A stretch of DNA of 64,000 bases from Chroococcidiopsis thermalis PCC 7203 (lineage in GTDB: Bacteria; Cyanobacteriota; Cyanobacteriia; Cyanobacteriales; Chroococcidiopsidaceae). The notes beneath the pieces are model-generated. The model saw only the letters and a list, made by a program, of their open reading frames with translations, was not told the DNA's origin and searched no databases. Positions 1 to 7,188 of the stretch are shown here, in pieces. The stretch spans positions 4,762,336 through 4,826,335 of the forward strand of contig NC_019695.1 of assembly GCF_000317125.1 (NCBI RefSeq). Direction: 5' to 3'. The translations under genes were made by a program, and so were the position numbers. Each line of letters starts with the position of its first letter. The stretch's first letter is position 1.

Positions 1-6
1 ATCAGA

Positions 7-174
7 TCAGCCGCAACCGCAACCAGTGTGACCGCAGCCACTACTACCATCGGGATGACCGCTAGCACAGGCTTCACTACAGTAAGCCTTGCCATCTTTT
101 TGAATCGCGTCCTCTAAGGAAACAACGCACAAGCAATTGTCACAAGCACATTTCATTGAAGTTACTGTCGTCAT
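7..174 (-). CDS. smtA: Metallothionein, SmtA type
   Basis: A 55-residue cysteine-rich protein that should bind Zn/Cd as a thiolate cluster in the cytoplasm. It has nine cysteines (9, 11, 14, 16, 32, 36, 47, 52, 54) and histidines at 40 and 49, which is the ligand pattern of cyanobacterial SmtA, and a C-terminal CGCG tail. An upstream in-frame ATG at 201 would add nine residues. I prefer the ATG at 174 because the protein then has the SmtA length and ligand numbering, and because an AGGAT box lies just before it. An SmtB/ArsR-like operator lies about 40 bases upstream. No smtB gene is visible, but the window ends close by. Confidence 0.93.
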   Translation of the reverse strand: MTTVTSMKCACDNCLCVVSLEDAIQKDGKAYCSEACASGHPDGSSGCGHTGCGCG

Positions 175-210
175 AGTTTTAATCCTATTCACCTCTCCCA
201 TCAGGATAAC

Positions 211-233
211 ATATGAACATACATTCAGATGTT
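211..233 (-). promoter_or_regulatory. Candidate SmtB/ArsR-family metal-responsive operator
   Basis: The stretch ATATGAACATACATTCAGAT followed by GTT resembles the imperfect 12-2-12 inverted repeat (TGAACA...TTCAGAT) of cyanobacterial smt/zia operators. It lies just upstream of the metallothionein, where an ArsR-family repressor would block transcription until Zn or Cd binds. The motif is seen; regulator identity is inferred. Confidence 0.72.
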
Positions 234-346
234 TTTTAAGAAAAGTTCACCTAAGCTAAAGTTCACCTAAGCTGTTATCCAGGGAAAGAACTGTTTCCTT
301 GAAATCGAACCAACACAAACCAAGTTTGATTTTTGACTTTTGACTT

Positions 347-838
347 TTATCGATAATTGGTGAATTGTAGAGCTACAGGATAATCTTCTTGCTTCAAGCG
401 TCCCATTACAGCTTGCAAGTCATCTTTAGATTTCGCCGACACCCGTACAGCATCACCTTGAATTGAAGCTTGCACTTTTTTAAACTCATCGCGGATCAAT
501 TTAGAGATTTGTTTGCTAATTTCTTGACTGATGCCCTTCTTGAGCTTAATTTCTTGCCGGACGCGGTTACCACTAGCAGATTCCACTTTGCCGAAATCAA
601 AAATTTTCTGAGATAGTTGACGCTTTGCAGCTTTTTCGCGCAGTATAGTATGAACGGATTCGAGCGTAAATTCGCTATCGGTGTTGACAGTAATCGTCTC
701 TTCACCTAACTCTACTGTCGTTTGAGTATCTTTGAGATCGTAACGGCTTTTAATATCGCGGCTAGTCTGATCGACAGCGTTAACTAGTTCTTGGCGATCG
801 AAGTCGCTGACAATATCGAAGGAAAAAGTAGAAGCCAT
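347..838 (-). CDS. YajQ family nucleotide-binding protein
   Basis: 163 residues, the usual full length for the YajQ/DUF520 family. It begins with the family signature (S-F-D-I-V-S-D-F-D at residues 5-13), followed by two ferredoxin-like folds. The segment with DTQTTVEL and the later lysine-rich KLKKGISQE stretch are typical. Some members bind cyclic di-GMP or tRNA/rRNA; the function in cyanobacteria is unsettled. It stands alone on the minus strand. A tandem G-rich repeat lies immediately upstream of its ATG, so its promoter sits in or beyond that array. Confidence 0.93.
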   Translation of the reverse strand: MASTFSFDIVSDFDRQELVNAVDQTSRDIKSRYDLKDTQTTVELGEETITVNTDSEFTLESVHTILREKAAKRQLSQKIFDFGKVESASGNRVRQEIKLKKGISQEISKQISKLIRDEFKKVQASIQGDAVRVSAKSKDDLQAVMGRLKQEDYPVALQFTNYR

Positions 839-865
839 AAGAATGAGGGGCTAGAGGCTATAGAA

Positions 866-982
866 AGACAAGGGAGGGGGAGACAAGGGAGAGGGGGGAG
901 ACAAGGGAGACAAGGGAGACAAGGGAAAGAGGGAGACAAGGGAGACAAGGGAGAGGGGGGAGACAAGGGAGACAAGGGAGAA
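866..982. repeat. Tandem 9-mer G-rich minisatellite (GGGAGACAA)
   Basis: Near-perfect tandem copies of GGGAGACAA with some GGGAGAGG variants. The same family recurs near 13.5, 24.2, 26.7 and 28.9 kb. Open frames through it on both strands are low-complexity and are not called as genes. Confidence 0.9.
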
Positions 983-1067
983 AGAAATTTAAAATCTCCA
1001 CACCCTACACCCTACAGCCTACACCCCACTTACCACTAGTCACCAGCTACTAGCCACTAATAACTGG

Positions 1068-1490
1068 TCACTGATAACTAGTTGCTTGTAGGATGCTAGT
1101 AATAAACAAGATACCAGAGCAAAGACTGCCGATCGCAAACATCAGCGATCGCGCTAAGGGGATATTAGCTATGTAGAATATCGAGTAAAACAATCGCACT
1201 ACCACAAAGGCGATCGCCGCTCCCACAGCCAAGGTAGAATCAACTCCCGTAACATATGCCATCAACGCGGCTGGCGCAAAAATGGTGAAATTCTCAAATG
1301 AATTTTGGTGCGCCCAAGCTGCTCGTTGCGCGTAGGGTGGTAGCTTGTCAAACATAGCACGAGGAGCTGCCATATCGTAGCCAGCTTGCACTCGTCCGTA
1401 ACCGACAAGGAGAAACGGTACATAAACCAGTACTGCTGCTACTGCAATACAAAAGAGAAAAATTGCTGAAGTAGGGAGTTGTGAGTTCAT
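1068..1490 (-). CDS. MAPEG family membrane protein
   Basis: A 140-residue integral membrane protein with four hydrophobic helices (about 8-30, 62-85, 88-108 and 112-135). The motif AHQNSFENF at about residue 60 matches the MAPEG hallmark (N-x-x-E-x-x-x-x-F). Bacterial MAPEG proteins are often glutathione- or lipid-related enzymes; the substrate cannot be read from sequence. Its start lies five bases after the end of the DprA-like gene on the same strand, so the two are probably cotranscribed. Its 3' end runs into a degenerate repeat (CTGATAACTAG type). Confidence 0.85.
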   Translation of the reverse strand: MNSQLPTSAIFLFCIAVAAVLVYVPFLLVGYGRVQAGYDMAAPRAMFDKLPPYAQRAAWAHQNSFENFTIFAPAALMAYVTGVDSTLAVGAAIAFVVVRLFYSIFYIANIPLARSLMFAIGSLCSGILFITSILQATSYQ

Positions 1491-1495
1491 CTCGA

Positions 1496-2008
1496 TCAGT
1501 CAAGGTAGAACAGCGTCACGATCTTCCTTTGATCTTCTGCCTCTTGGCAAGTTTGCAAAAGCGTGCGGCTATCGTGGAAAGCAAAGCAGATTAGCTGTTG
1601 GCAACGAGAAACGATCTCTTGGTTGCATACAGCACTAGCTTCTGCCAAAGACATTTGGTCGTTTTTGGCGTTTTCTACTAAATGCATCACCTTTTCTAAC
1701 TGCTGGCGCGATTCCAGGGGTTGACGCTCTAAACTTTGTGGCAGAATTACAGTCAACATATTCGCATCGGCACGCATCGCACCGCGAATAGCAGCTGAAT
1801 TTGTCCCCGTCGCACCGGAAGTTATAATCCGATTACCCGACAGAACCAGAGCGTAGCTCATCATTTCGATTAAGTGCTGATGAGTCAGGGGGACGTGACG
1901 CGACCCCAGTAAAGCAATTCGTTTTGCGCCCGTTTGCTGAATCGTTGCCAACTCTTGGGCAAGGGTATCGACATCGGATACATTGATAGACTGGCTCTGC
2001 TCGATCAA
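1496..2008 (-). CDS. DprA/SLOG-like Rossmann-fold protein
   Basis: 170 residues with the fold signature of DprA/LOG proteins: a beta strand and GSRHVP (about residues 36-41), then SGNRIITSGATGTNSAAIRGA at about 57-77, corresponding to the G-S-A-x-G-x-D region of DprA. It is much shorter than true DprA, lacking the SAM and winged-helix domains. It could be a nucleotide- or nucleotide-sugar-sensing SLOG protein rather than a RecA loader. The frame opens with a TTG at 2008 and has no obvious ribosome binding site, so the start is uncertain. It is tightly linked to the downstream MAPEG gene. Confidence 0.75.
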   Translation of the reverse strand: MIEQSQSINVSDVDTLAQELATIQQTGAKRIALLGSRHVPLTHQHLIEMMSYALVLSGNRIITSGATGTNSAAIRGAMRADANMLTVILPQSLERQPLESRQQLEKVMHLVENAKNDQMSLAEASAVCNQEIVSRCQQLICFAFHDSRTLLQTCQEAEDQRKIVTLFYLD

Positions 2009-2163
2009 GGACGTAGGTTCGGATACACAACCTAGTTATTCTAGCAGAGAACAGTTATTAGTTATCAGGGAAGAATGGTAATTGGTAATTGGTAATTGGG
2101 AGTTATCAGTGGCGAGTAGCAGGAGGTTAGTTAATTGTGAATTGCAAATTGCGTAACGCTAAA

Positions 2164-2267
2164 CGCTGCGCTATACTGCGTGAGCGCTGCGCCTTTGGCT
2201 AACATGTAGCTTGTTTTCCCGTAGGGGGAAACGCTTTGTCGAAGACTAGGGCTAGTGTAGCGCAGCG
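2164..2267. repeat. Dispersed repeat with terminal inverted repeats
   Basis: A roughly 104-bp block starting CGCTGCGCTA and ending with its exact complement TAGCGCAGCG (13 of 14 matches if extended to 14 bp per arm). Inside is a second small hairpin (TTTCCCGTAGGGGGAAA). It resembles a non-autonomous palindromic repeat. It lies in the gap between the DprA-like and PadR genes, which is otherwise filled with short TAATTGG-type repeats. Confidence 0.65.
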
Positions 2268-2296
2268 TAAAAGTGCGAATGGCGAATTGTCCCCTG

Positions 2297-2824
2297 CTAT
2301 TTAAGTAACTCTATTGCTCGATCGATCCAAGACAACCAGTGGGTTTCGTAACTAATACCATTCAGGAGAGTGAGGTATTGAAACTTTTCGATTTCGGATA
2401 GTATTTGCGGATTGCTAAAGTACTTTTGCTCTATAGCTTTGTATACTGCCAGCTTTTCCTGATGTGCTTTTTGATGACGCTTCAACTCGATCGCGATCGC
2501 TTGAGGAGCAACATAACCAGCAAAAATTTTGACTAATAAATCGTCCTTGATTGGTGAAGCCTCTGAGGGGGAAGCTATCCAAGACTTTAGCTGTTGTTTG
2601 CCTATTTCTGTCACATAGTAAAGCTTTTTATCTGGTTTTCCTGATTGAAGCACAGTTTCGCCTGCAATCCAGCCTTGTTGTTCTAATTTGGATAATTCTC
2701 GATAAATCTGCTGGTGACTTGCTGCCCAGAAGTAGCCAACTGAGCCATCAAATTGTTGGGCTATATCGTATCCGCTTAAGGGAGTATCAATTAATCTGGC
2801 AAGGATCGCGTGCGTTAAAGCCAT
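2297..2824 (-). CDS. PadR family transcriptional regulator
   Basis: 175 residues. The N-terminal winged helix (about 1-80) has the PadR pattern: ILARLIDTPLSGYDIAQQF, then W-A-A-S-H-Q-Q-I-Y-R-E-L-S-K-L-E at about 33-48 and a KLYYVTEIGK wing. A C-terminal helical dimerisation domain follows (Vir_C-like). It is divergent from the small gene at 2986 and the gap holds a palindromic operator candidate, so it probably represses itself and that neighbour. The ligand is unknown; PadR proteins commonly sense phenolics or drugs. Confidence 0.92.
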   Translation of the reverse strand: MALTHAILARLIDTPLSGYDIAQQFDGSVGYFWAASHQQIYRELSKLEQQGWIAGETVLQSGKPDKKLYYVTEIGKQQLKSWIASPSEASPIKDDLLVKIFAGYVAPQAIAIELKRHQKAHQEKLAVYKAIEQKYFSNPQILSEIEKFQYLTLLNGISYETHWLSWIDRAIELLK

Positions 2825-2843
2825 AATATTTCTTTACTTTACT

Positions 2844-2861
2844 TATGCAAAAAAGTGCATA
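2844..2861. promoter_or_regulatory. Candidate PadR operator (TATGCA-N6-TGCATA)
   Basis: A perfect 6-bp inverted repeat with a 6-bp A-rich spacer, 20 bases before the padR start codon; a further TTGCATATT half-site follows near 2884. PadR boxes are typically ATGT/ATGC...GCAT palindromes, so this fits autoregulation. Inferred from motif and position. Confidence 0.6.
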
Positions 2862-2910
2862 TGATAGTAGTATATTCAACTAATTGCATATTAAACGATC
2901 TGCAATGGCT

Positions 2911-2938
2911 GTAAAGACGTTATATGCAACGTCTCTAC
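2911..2938. repeat. Palindromic repeat, GTAGAGACGTTGC family
   Basis: GTAAAGACGTTATATGCAAC followed by GTCTCTAC forms a near-perfect hairpin. Relatives lie at 21529-21564, 26001-26028 and 53891-53917. It sits in the padR/2986 intergenic region. Confidence 0.7.
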
Positions 2939-2985
2939 TGGTCAAAATTAGTCGATCGACCACCAATTAATGAGGAGATTCTCGT

Positions 2986-3366
2986 ATGAGTTATTCAATA
3001 TATCAAGTTGAGTTACCAGAAAACCCCGAAGCGATCGCCTTTGTGAACGGTTTCTTGGCACGCGATCGCGCAGGCTTGATTTGGATGTGGAAAAATCTCT
3101 TGTGGATTAAGAACACCACAGCAACGGCTGATGGCTGCGTGCAACTTAAAGCAGGGATTTGCGCTGCTAATGAAGTCTTGATGGTAAGTTATTGGCGATC
3201 GCCGCAAAGCTTGCAAGCATTTTTCAAAGGGAAATTTCATCGCCAGATGATGCAATTTGTTGCCAAGCATCCCGAGAGTTTGTGTTTATATAACGAGACA
3301 TATCAACCTACAGCAAGTGGTAAATACTCGCACGAACCGCAGGGAATGGCAACTATTTATGGATAA
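2986..3366 (+). CDS. Small protein, possible DUF4188/monooxygenase-fold
   Basis: 126 residues, preceded by a good GAGGAG box. I am not certain of the family. The segment around residues 55-80 (L-K-A-G-I-C then V-S-Y-W-R-S-P-Q-S-L-Q-A-F) and the following H-x-x-M-M-Q-F resemble the dimeric alpha-beta-barrel proteins of the DUF4188 / antibiotic-monooxygenase-like group. No signal peptide or membrane segment is present. It faces the padR gene across the operator candidate and is the likely regulated target, suggesting a role in metabolising or binding a small aromatic or drug-like compound (inference). Confidence 0.7.
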   Translation: MSYSIYQVELPENPEAIAFVNGFLARDRAGLIWMWKNLLWIKNTTATADGCVQLKAGICAANEVLMVSYWRSPQSLQAFFKGKFHRQMMQFVAKHPESLCLYNETYQPTASGKYSHEPQGMATIYG

Positions 3367-3373
3367 TTTAGAT

Positions 3374-4468
3374 CTAAGGCAAAGCAACAGCAGGGCTGAG
3401 GTCGAGTTGAGATAATAAGCGATTAAAGTCAAAATGTTCTGTCATTAACTGACGGATGCATTCAACTTTGAAGGGTTCGTGCAGGCGCACTTGTCCGAAC
3501 GTGCGATCGACGATCTCTACTGTAGTTAACGTATCGAGATCGACCGAGAGGATGGGAATTTCGAGTTCTTCTGCTTTACTAAGGATAAAAGTTGGTGCGG
3601 GAAGCTTGCCCGTTAGAATGAGGCATTGAGTAGAACTTTCCAAAGCTGCTAATTGAATTTCAACGCGATCGCCTCCCGTGACGACAGCCATATTTCGCCG
3701 CTGTCCGAAATATCTCAACGCTGAGTTGACATTCATTGCTCCAATTGCCAAACTTTCCACCATCAGATCGAGGCGATCGGCACGGCAAAGGACATCTGCT
3801 TTTAACTGATTGACTAATTCTCTAACGCTGACACTTCTGAGTAAGCGGTTGCTAGGCAGCATTCCTAAAACTGGAATACTGCGTTTTTCTAGATAAGGAC
3901 TGACTTCTGCTGCTACAGTTTCCATCTGTTCGAGAGGAATATCATTCAGTAGCACGCCAATTAAGCGATCGCCCAAGCGCCGTCGTGCCGAAATCAATGG
4001 TTCCACAGAAAACGCCGATTTGTAGCGAGACACTAGTAGAATTGAAGCATTAATAATTTCAGATACTTGCAGCATTCGCAGATCGAACAAACTGCCCTCT
4101 TCCAGAGTTCCCGGTCCTTCCAAGACTGTCAGATCGCCTGCTGGAAGTTGCAGATATTGCTTCAGGCGTTCGCGGTAGTCGATGTTGTCTTCTCCTCGCA
4201 AGCGTTTGCCAATGGCATTTTCGTCCAAGGATAAGATTGTGGGAAATACCCGCTGTGGTGGGAGTTTCAGTAGTTTAGTCACAAACTCAACATCAGCATC
4301 AGCGATCGCGGCTGTGGTATCTTCACTAAAACAGCTACCCAAAGGTTTGCCGTAGGCAAGATCCAGCCCCATTTGTTGCAATCGATGAGATAGACCTAAT
4401 ACAGTGGCAGACTTACCACTGTAAGTCTCAGTTGAACCAATTAGCAAAAACTTAGCAGCCTTCGACAC
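3374..4468 (-). CDS. P-loop/DRTGG protein (phosphotransacetylase-like family)
   Basis: 364 residues. The N-terminal dethiobiotin-synthetase-like P-loop domain (about 1-200) carries the Walker A-type GSTETYSGKSA at 11-21. A DRTGG-type domain follows at about 215-325, with alternating strands such as MAVVTGGDRVEI and QCLILTGKLP. This is the same N-terminal plus DRTGG architecture found upstream of the catalytic domain in long phosphotransacetylases, but the Pta catalytic domain itself is missing, so acetyl transfer should not be assumed. The start is a GTG with an AGGAG box. A regulatory role is plausible. Confidence 0.8.
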   Translation of the reverse strand: MSKAAKFLLIGSTETYSGKSATVLGLSHRLQQMGLDLAYGKPLGSCFSEDTTAAIADADVEFVTKLLKLPPQRVFPTILSLDENAIGKRLRGEDNIDYRERLKQYLQLPAGDLTVLEGPGTLEEGSLFDLRMLQVSEIINASILLVSRYKSAFSVEPLISARRRLGDRLIGVLLNDIPLEQMETVAAEVSPYLEKRSIPVLGMLPSNRLLRSVSVRELVNQLKADVLCRADRLDLMVESLAIGAMNVNSALRYFGQRRNMAVVTGGDRVEIQLAALESSTQCLILTGKLPAPTFILSKAEELEIPILSVDLDTLTTVEIVDRTFGQVRLHEPFKVECIRQLMTEHFDFNRLLSQLDLSPAVALP

Positions 4469-4594
4469 CCACCCACTCCTAACCCCAGTCAGGGAAACAA
4501 ATCAACTTTTATACTATTTTAATTAAGTAGAACTAAATGAAAAATGTATTTTTGCTAAAGCAATGAAAAGAGCAAGCGATCGGATTTAATAGTG

Positions 4595-4658
4595 ACTAGT
4601 GACTGGTGGCTAGTGGCTAGTGACCAGTTACCAACTACCAACTACCAGTTACCAGTTA
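4595..4658. repeat. Degenerate short repeats (TGACTAGTGACTGG / CAACTACCAGTTACC)
   Basis: Seven-base-period, low-complexity CTAGTGAC and ACTACCAGTT units. They are related to the TGGTCAC array at 54.6 kb. Confidence 0.6.
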
Positions 4659-4659
4659 T

Positions 4660-4860
4660 CTAACAACCATCACTACCGATTCGATCGCGCTTTTGCACAA
4701 TCATCTGTGCCATTCGTCCTGCACCAATGGAAGCAGGCATAATCACGCGATCCGCACCAGCTAATTTGAGTTTCTTTTCTGTCGAGGGATATTTCTAATA
4801 CAGGTGTCCTGCCAAAACTCGCCCCTACGACTCCCCTTCTTCCGTGACAACCCACTAGAG
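4660..4860 (-). pseudogene. Remnant of a potassium-channel RCK (TrkA-N) domain
   Basis: In one minus-strand frame (about 4660-4775) the translation reads K-L-A-G-A-D-R-V-I-M-P-A-S-I-G-A-G-R-M-A-Q-M-I-V, which matches the conserved A-G-A-D-x-V-I-x-P segment of RCK/TrkA-N domains in cyanobacterial K+ channels. Upstream sequence (to about 4860) is in a different frame and is not recognisable beyond a few residues. No pore or full Rossmann domain is present, so this is a short decayed fragment next to repeats. Confidence 0.6.
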
Positions 4861-4921
4861 GTATATCGGTGCTAGGATTGCGACAGAATCAGAATAGCGA
4901 TTAAGAAGGACAAAAAACTAA

Positions 4922-7072
4922 ATGGTAGAGATGGATAGGTCAATATCCTTCGATGGAAGGGATATTCGACTTAGAGTAGGTATGTTAGCCCCTCAAGCTG
5001 GGGGAGCAGTGTTAATTCAATCAGGCGATACGGCAGTTTTAGTTACTGCAACCCGAAGTACAGCCAGAGAAGGCATTGATTTTCTTCCCCTGACGGTAGA
5101 TTATGAAGAAAGACTCTACGCTGTCGGTCGAATTCCAGGTGGTTTCTTGCGGCGTGAAGGTCGCCCGCCAGAAAAGGCGATTCTGACGAGCCGCTTGATC
5201 GATCGCCCCTTGCGTCCGCTGTTTCCTGGTTGGCTGCGGGACGATCTGCAAGTCGTGGCGACGACTCTGGCAATGGATGAGTTAGTCCCGCCGGACGTGC
5301 TAGCGGTAACGGGTGCATCAATGGCGGTGATGCTGGCGCAAATTCCTTTTAATGGACCAATGGCAGCCGTGCGCGTCGGCTTGGTAGGAGATGATTTTAT
5401 TATTAACCCTACCTATGCTGAAATTAAAGCCGGAGATTTGGATCTGGTGGTAGCAGGCACTCCAGACGGCGTGATTATGGTAGAGGCTGGAGCTAACCAG
5501 CTATCAGAACAGGATATGGTTGAGGCGATCGATTTCGGCTACGAAGCCGTGCGAGATTTGATCGCTGCTCAACAAGACTTTCTCAAAGAGTTAGGGGTCG
5601 AACCGCCACAAGTCACACCGCCAGAAGTGGATTCTACTTTAACAGACTTCATTCGCGATCGCGCCCAAACTCAAATCAAACAAATTCTCTCGCAGTTTGA
5701 CCTTGACAAAAATAGCCGCGATGCTGCCCTTGATGAAGTGAAAGCATCTGTTGCCGAAGCGATCGCGGAACTGCCAGAAGAAGATCCGGTAAAGGTGATT
5801 ACGACTACCGAAAGCAAAGCACTGGGTAACACTTTCAAAGATTTGACCAAGCAATTGATGCGACGGCAAATTGTTGAAGATGGCGTGCGGGTTGACGGAC
5901 GCAAACTAGACGAAGTACGCCCTGTTTCCTGTAGAGTTGATGTTTTACCCAAGCGGGTTCACGGTAGCGGTTTATTCAATCGCGGTCTGACGCAGGTTCT
6001 GTCTGCCTGTACTCTAGGGACACCAGGCGATGCTCAAAACTTGTCGGACGATCTGCAAGAAGACCTAGAAAAACGCTATATCCATCACTACAACTTTCCG
6101 CCCTTCTCGGTTGGGGAAACAAAACCTCTGCGCGCCCCAGGTCGGCGGGAAATCGGTCACGGAGCCCTAGCAGAACGTGCGATCCTGCCCATTCTACCAC
6201 CCAAAGCTGATTTTCCCTACGTCATTCGCGTAGTGTCGGAAGTCCTCTCTTCTAATGGTTCTACGTCGATGGGTTCGGTCTGCGGTTCCACTCTTTCCCT
6301 GATGGATGCAGGCGTTCCGATTCTCAAACCCGTGAGTGGGGCAGCGATGGGACTGATTAAAGAAGGTTCCGAAGTCCGCGTCCTGACTGATATTCAGGGG
6401 ATTGAAGACTTCTTGGGCGATATGGACTTTAAAGTGGCTGGAACGGATACAGGAATTACAGCCCTGCAAATGGACATGAAAATTTCTGGGCTGCCTCTGG
6501 AAACGATCAAGCAAGCCATTGACCAAGCGCGTCCCGCACGGATGCACATCTTGGAAAAAATGCTTCAGGCGATCGACCAGCCGCGTAGCGAAATGTCAGC
6601 CTTTGCCCCGCGTCTGCTGACAATTAAGATCGAGCAAGATCTGATCGGCATGATTATCGGACCTGGTGGCAAAACAATTAAAGGGATCACCGAAGAAACT
6701 GGAGCCAAAATCGATATTGAAGACGATGGCACGGTGACTATCTCTGCAGTGGATGAGAGCAAAGCGAAAAAAGCTCGTAACATCATTCAGGGAATGACCC
6801 GCAAGCTACAAGAAGGAGAAGTCTACGCTGGTCGCGTGACTCGAATTATTCCCATTGGCGCGTTTGTAGAATTTTTGCCTGGAAAAGAAGGCATGATCCA
6901 CATTTCTCAACTGGCTGACTATCGTGTAGGGAAAGTCGAAGACGAAGTCACAGTTGGTGATGAAGTGATTGTCAAAGTCAGAGAAATCGATGGCAAAGGT
7001 CGGATCAATCTGACTCGCTTGGGCATTCATCCCGACCAAGCAGCCGCAGCGCGAGAAGCAGCTGTGAAGTAA
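4922..7072 (+). CDS. pnp: Polyribonucleotide nucleotidyltransferase
   Basis: 716 residues, full length for bacterial PNPase. It is a phosphorolytic 3'-5' exoribonuclease and polymerase; in cyanobacteria it also makes the heteropolymeric RNA tails. Two RNase PH domains (about 5-215 and 310-540) flank a helical linker. The catalytic core of the second domain shows [19 protein letters not shown] and the metal-binding [10 protein letters not shown] (about 555-615, with [11 protein letters not shown]) and S1 (about 620-695, [17 protein letters not shown]) domains follow. The start ATG has an AAGGAC box. The gene is monocistronic, with a CAGGAGT tandem repeat directly behind it. Confidence 0.98.
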   Translation: MVEMDRSISFDGRDIRLRVGMLAPQAGGAVLIQSGDTAVLVTATRSTAREGIDFLPLTVDYEERLYAVGRIPGGFLRREGRPPEKAILTSRLIDRPLRPLFPGWLRDDLQVVATTLAMDELVPPDVLAVTGASMAVMLAQIPFNGPMAAVRVGLVGDDFIINPTYAEIKAGDLDLVVAGTPDGVIMVEAGANQLSEQDMVEAIDFGYEAVRDLIAAQQDFLKELGVEPPQVTPPEVDSTLTDFIRDRAQTQIKQILSQFDLDKNSRDAALDEVKASVAEAIAELPEEDPVKVITTTESKALGNTFKDLTKQLMRRQIVEDGVRVDGRKLDEVRPVSCRVDVLPKRVHGSGLFNRGLTQVLSACTLGTPGDAQNLSDDLQEDLEKRYIHHYNFPPFSVGETKPLRAPGRREIGHGALAERAILPILPPKADFPYVIRVVSEVLSSNGSTSMGSVCGSTLSLMDAGVPILKPVSGAAMGLIKEGSEVRVLTDIQGIEDFLGDMDFKVAGTDTGITALQMDMKISGLPLETIKQAIDQARPARMHILEKMLQAIDQPRSEMSAFAPRLLTIKIEQDLIGMIIGPGGKTIKGITEETGAKIDIEDDGTVTISAVDESKAKKARNIIQGMTRKLQEGEVYAGRVTRIIPIGAFVEFLPGKEGMIHISQLADYRVGKVEDEVTVGDEVIVKVREIDGKGRINLTRLGIHPDQAAAAREAAVK

Positions 7073-7073
7073 A

Positions 7074-7104
<31 letters not shown>

Positions 7105-7188
7105 AATAATTTGTAATTATCTGCCTGTGTTTCCTTGCTCTTGCTCTAACGGTTTTTGTACAAAAGAATAAAGTGCGATCGCCTCAAT

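Noticed and set aside
791-1039. Plus-strand frame over the G-rich repeats near YajQ
   Set aside because: Low-complexity G-R-Q-G-R repeats from the minisatellite; overlaps the yajQ start; no homologue expected.
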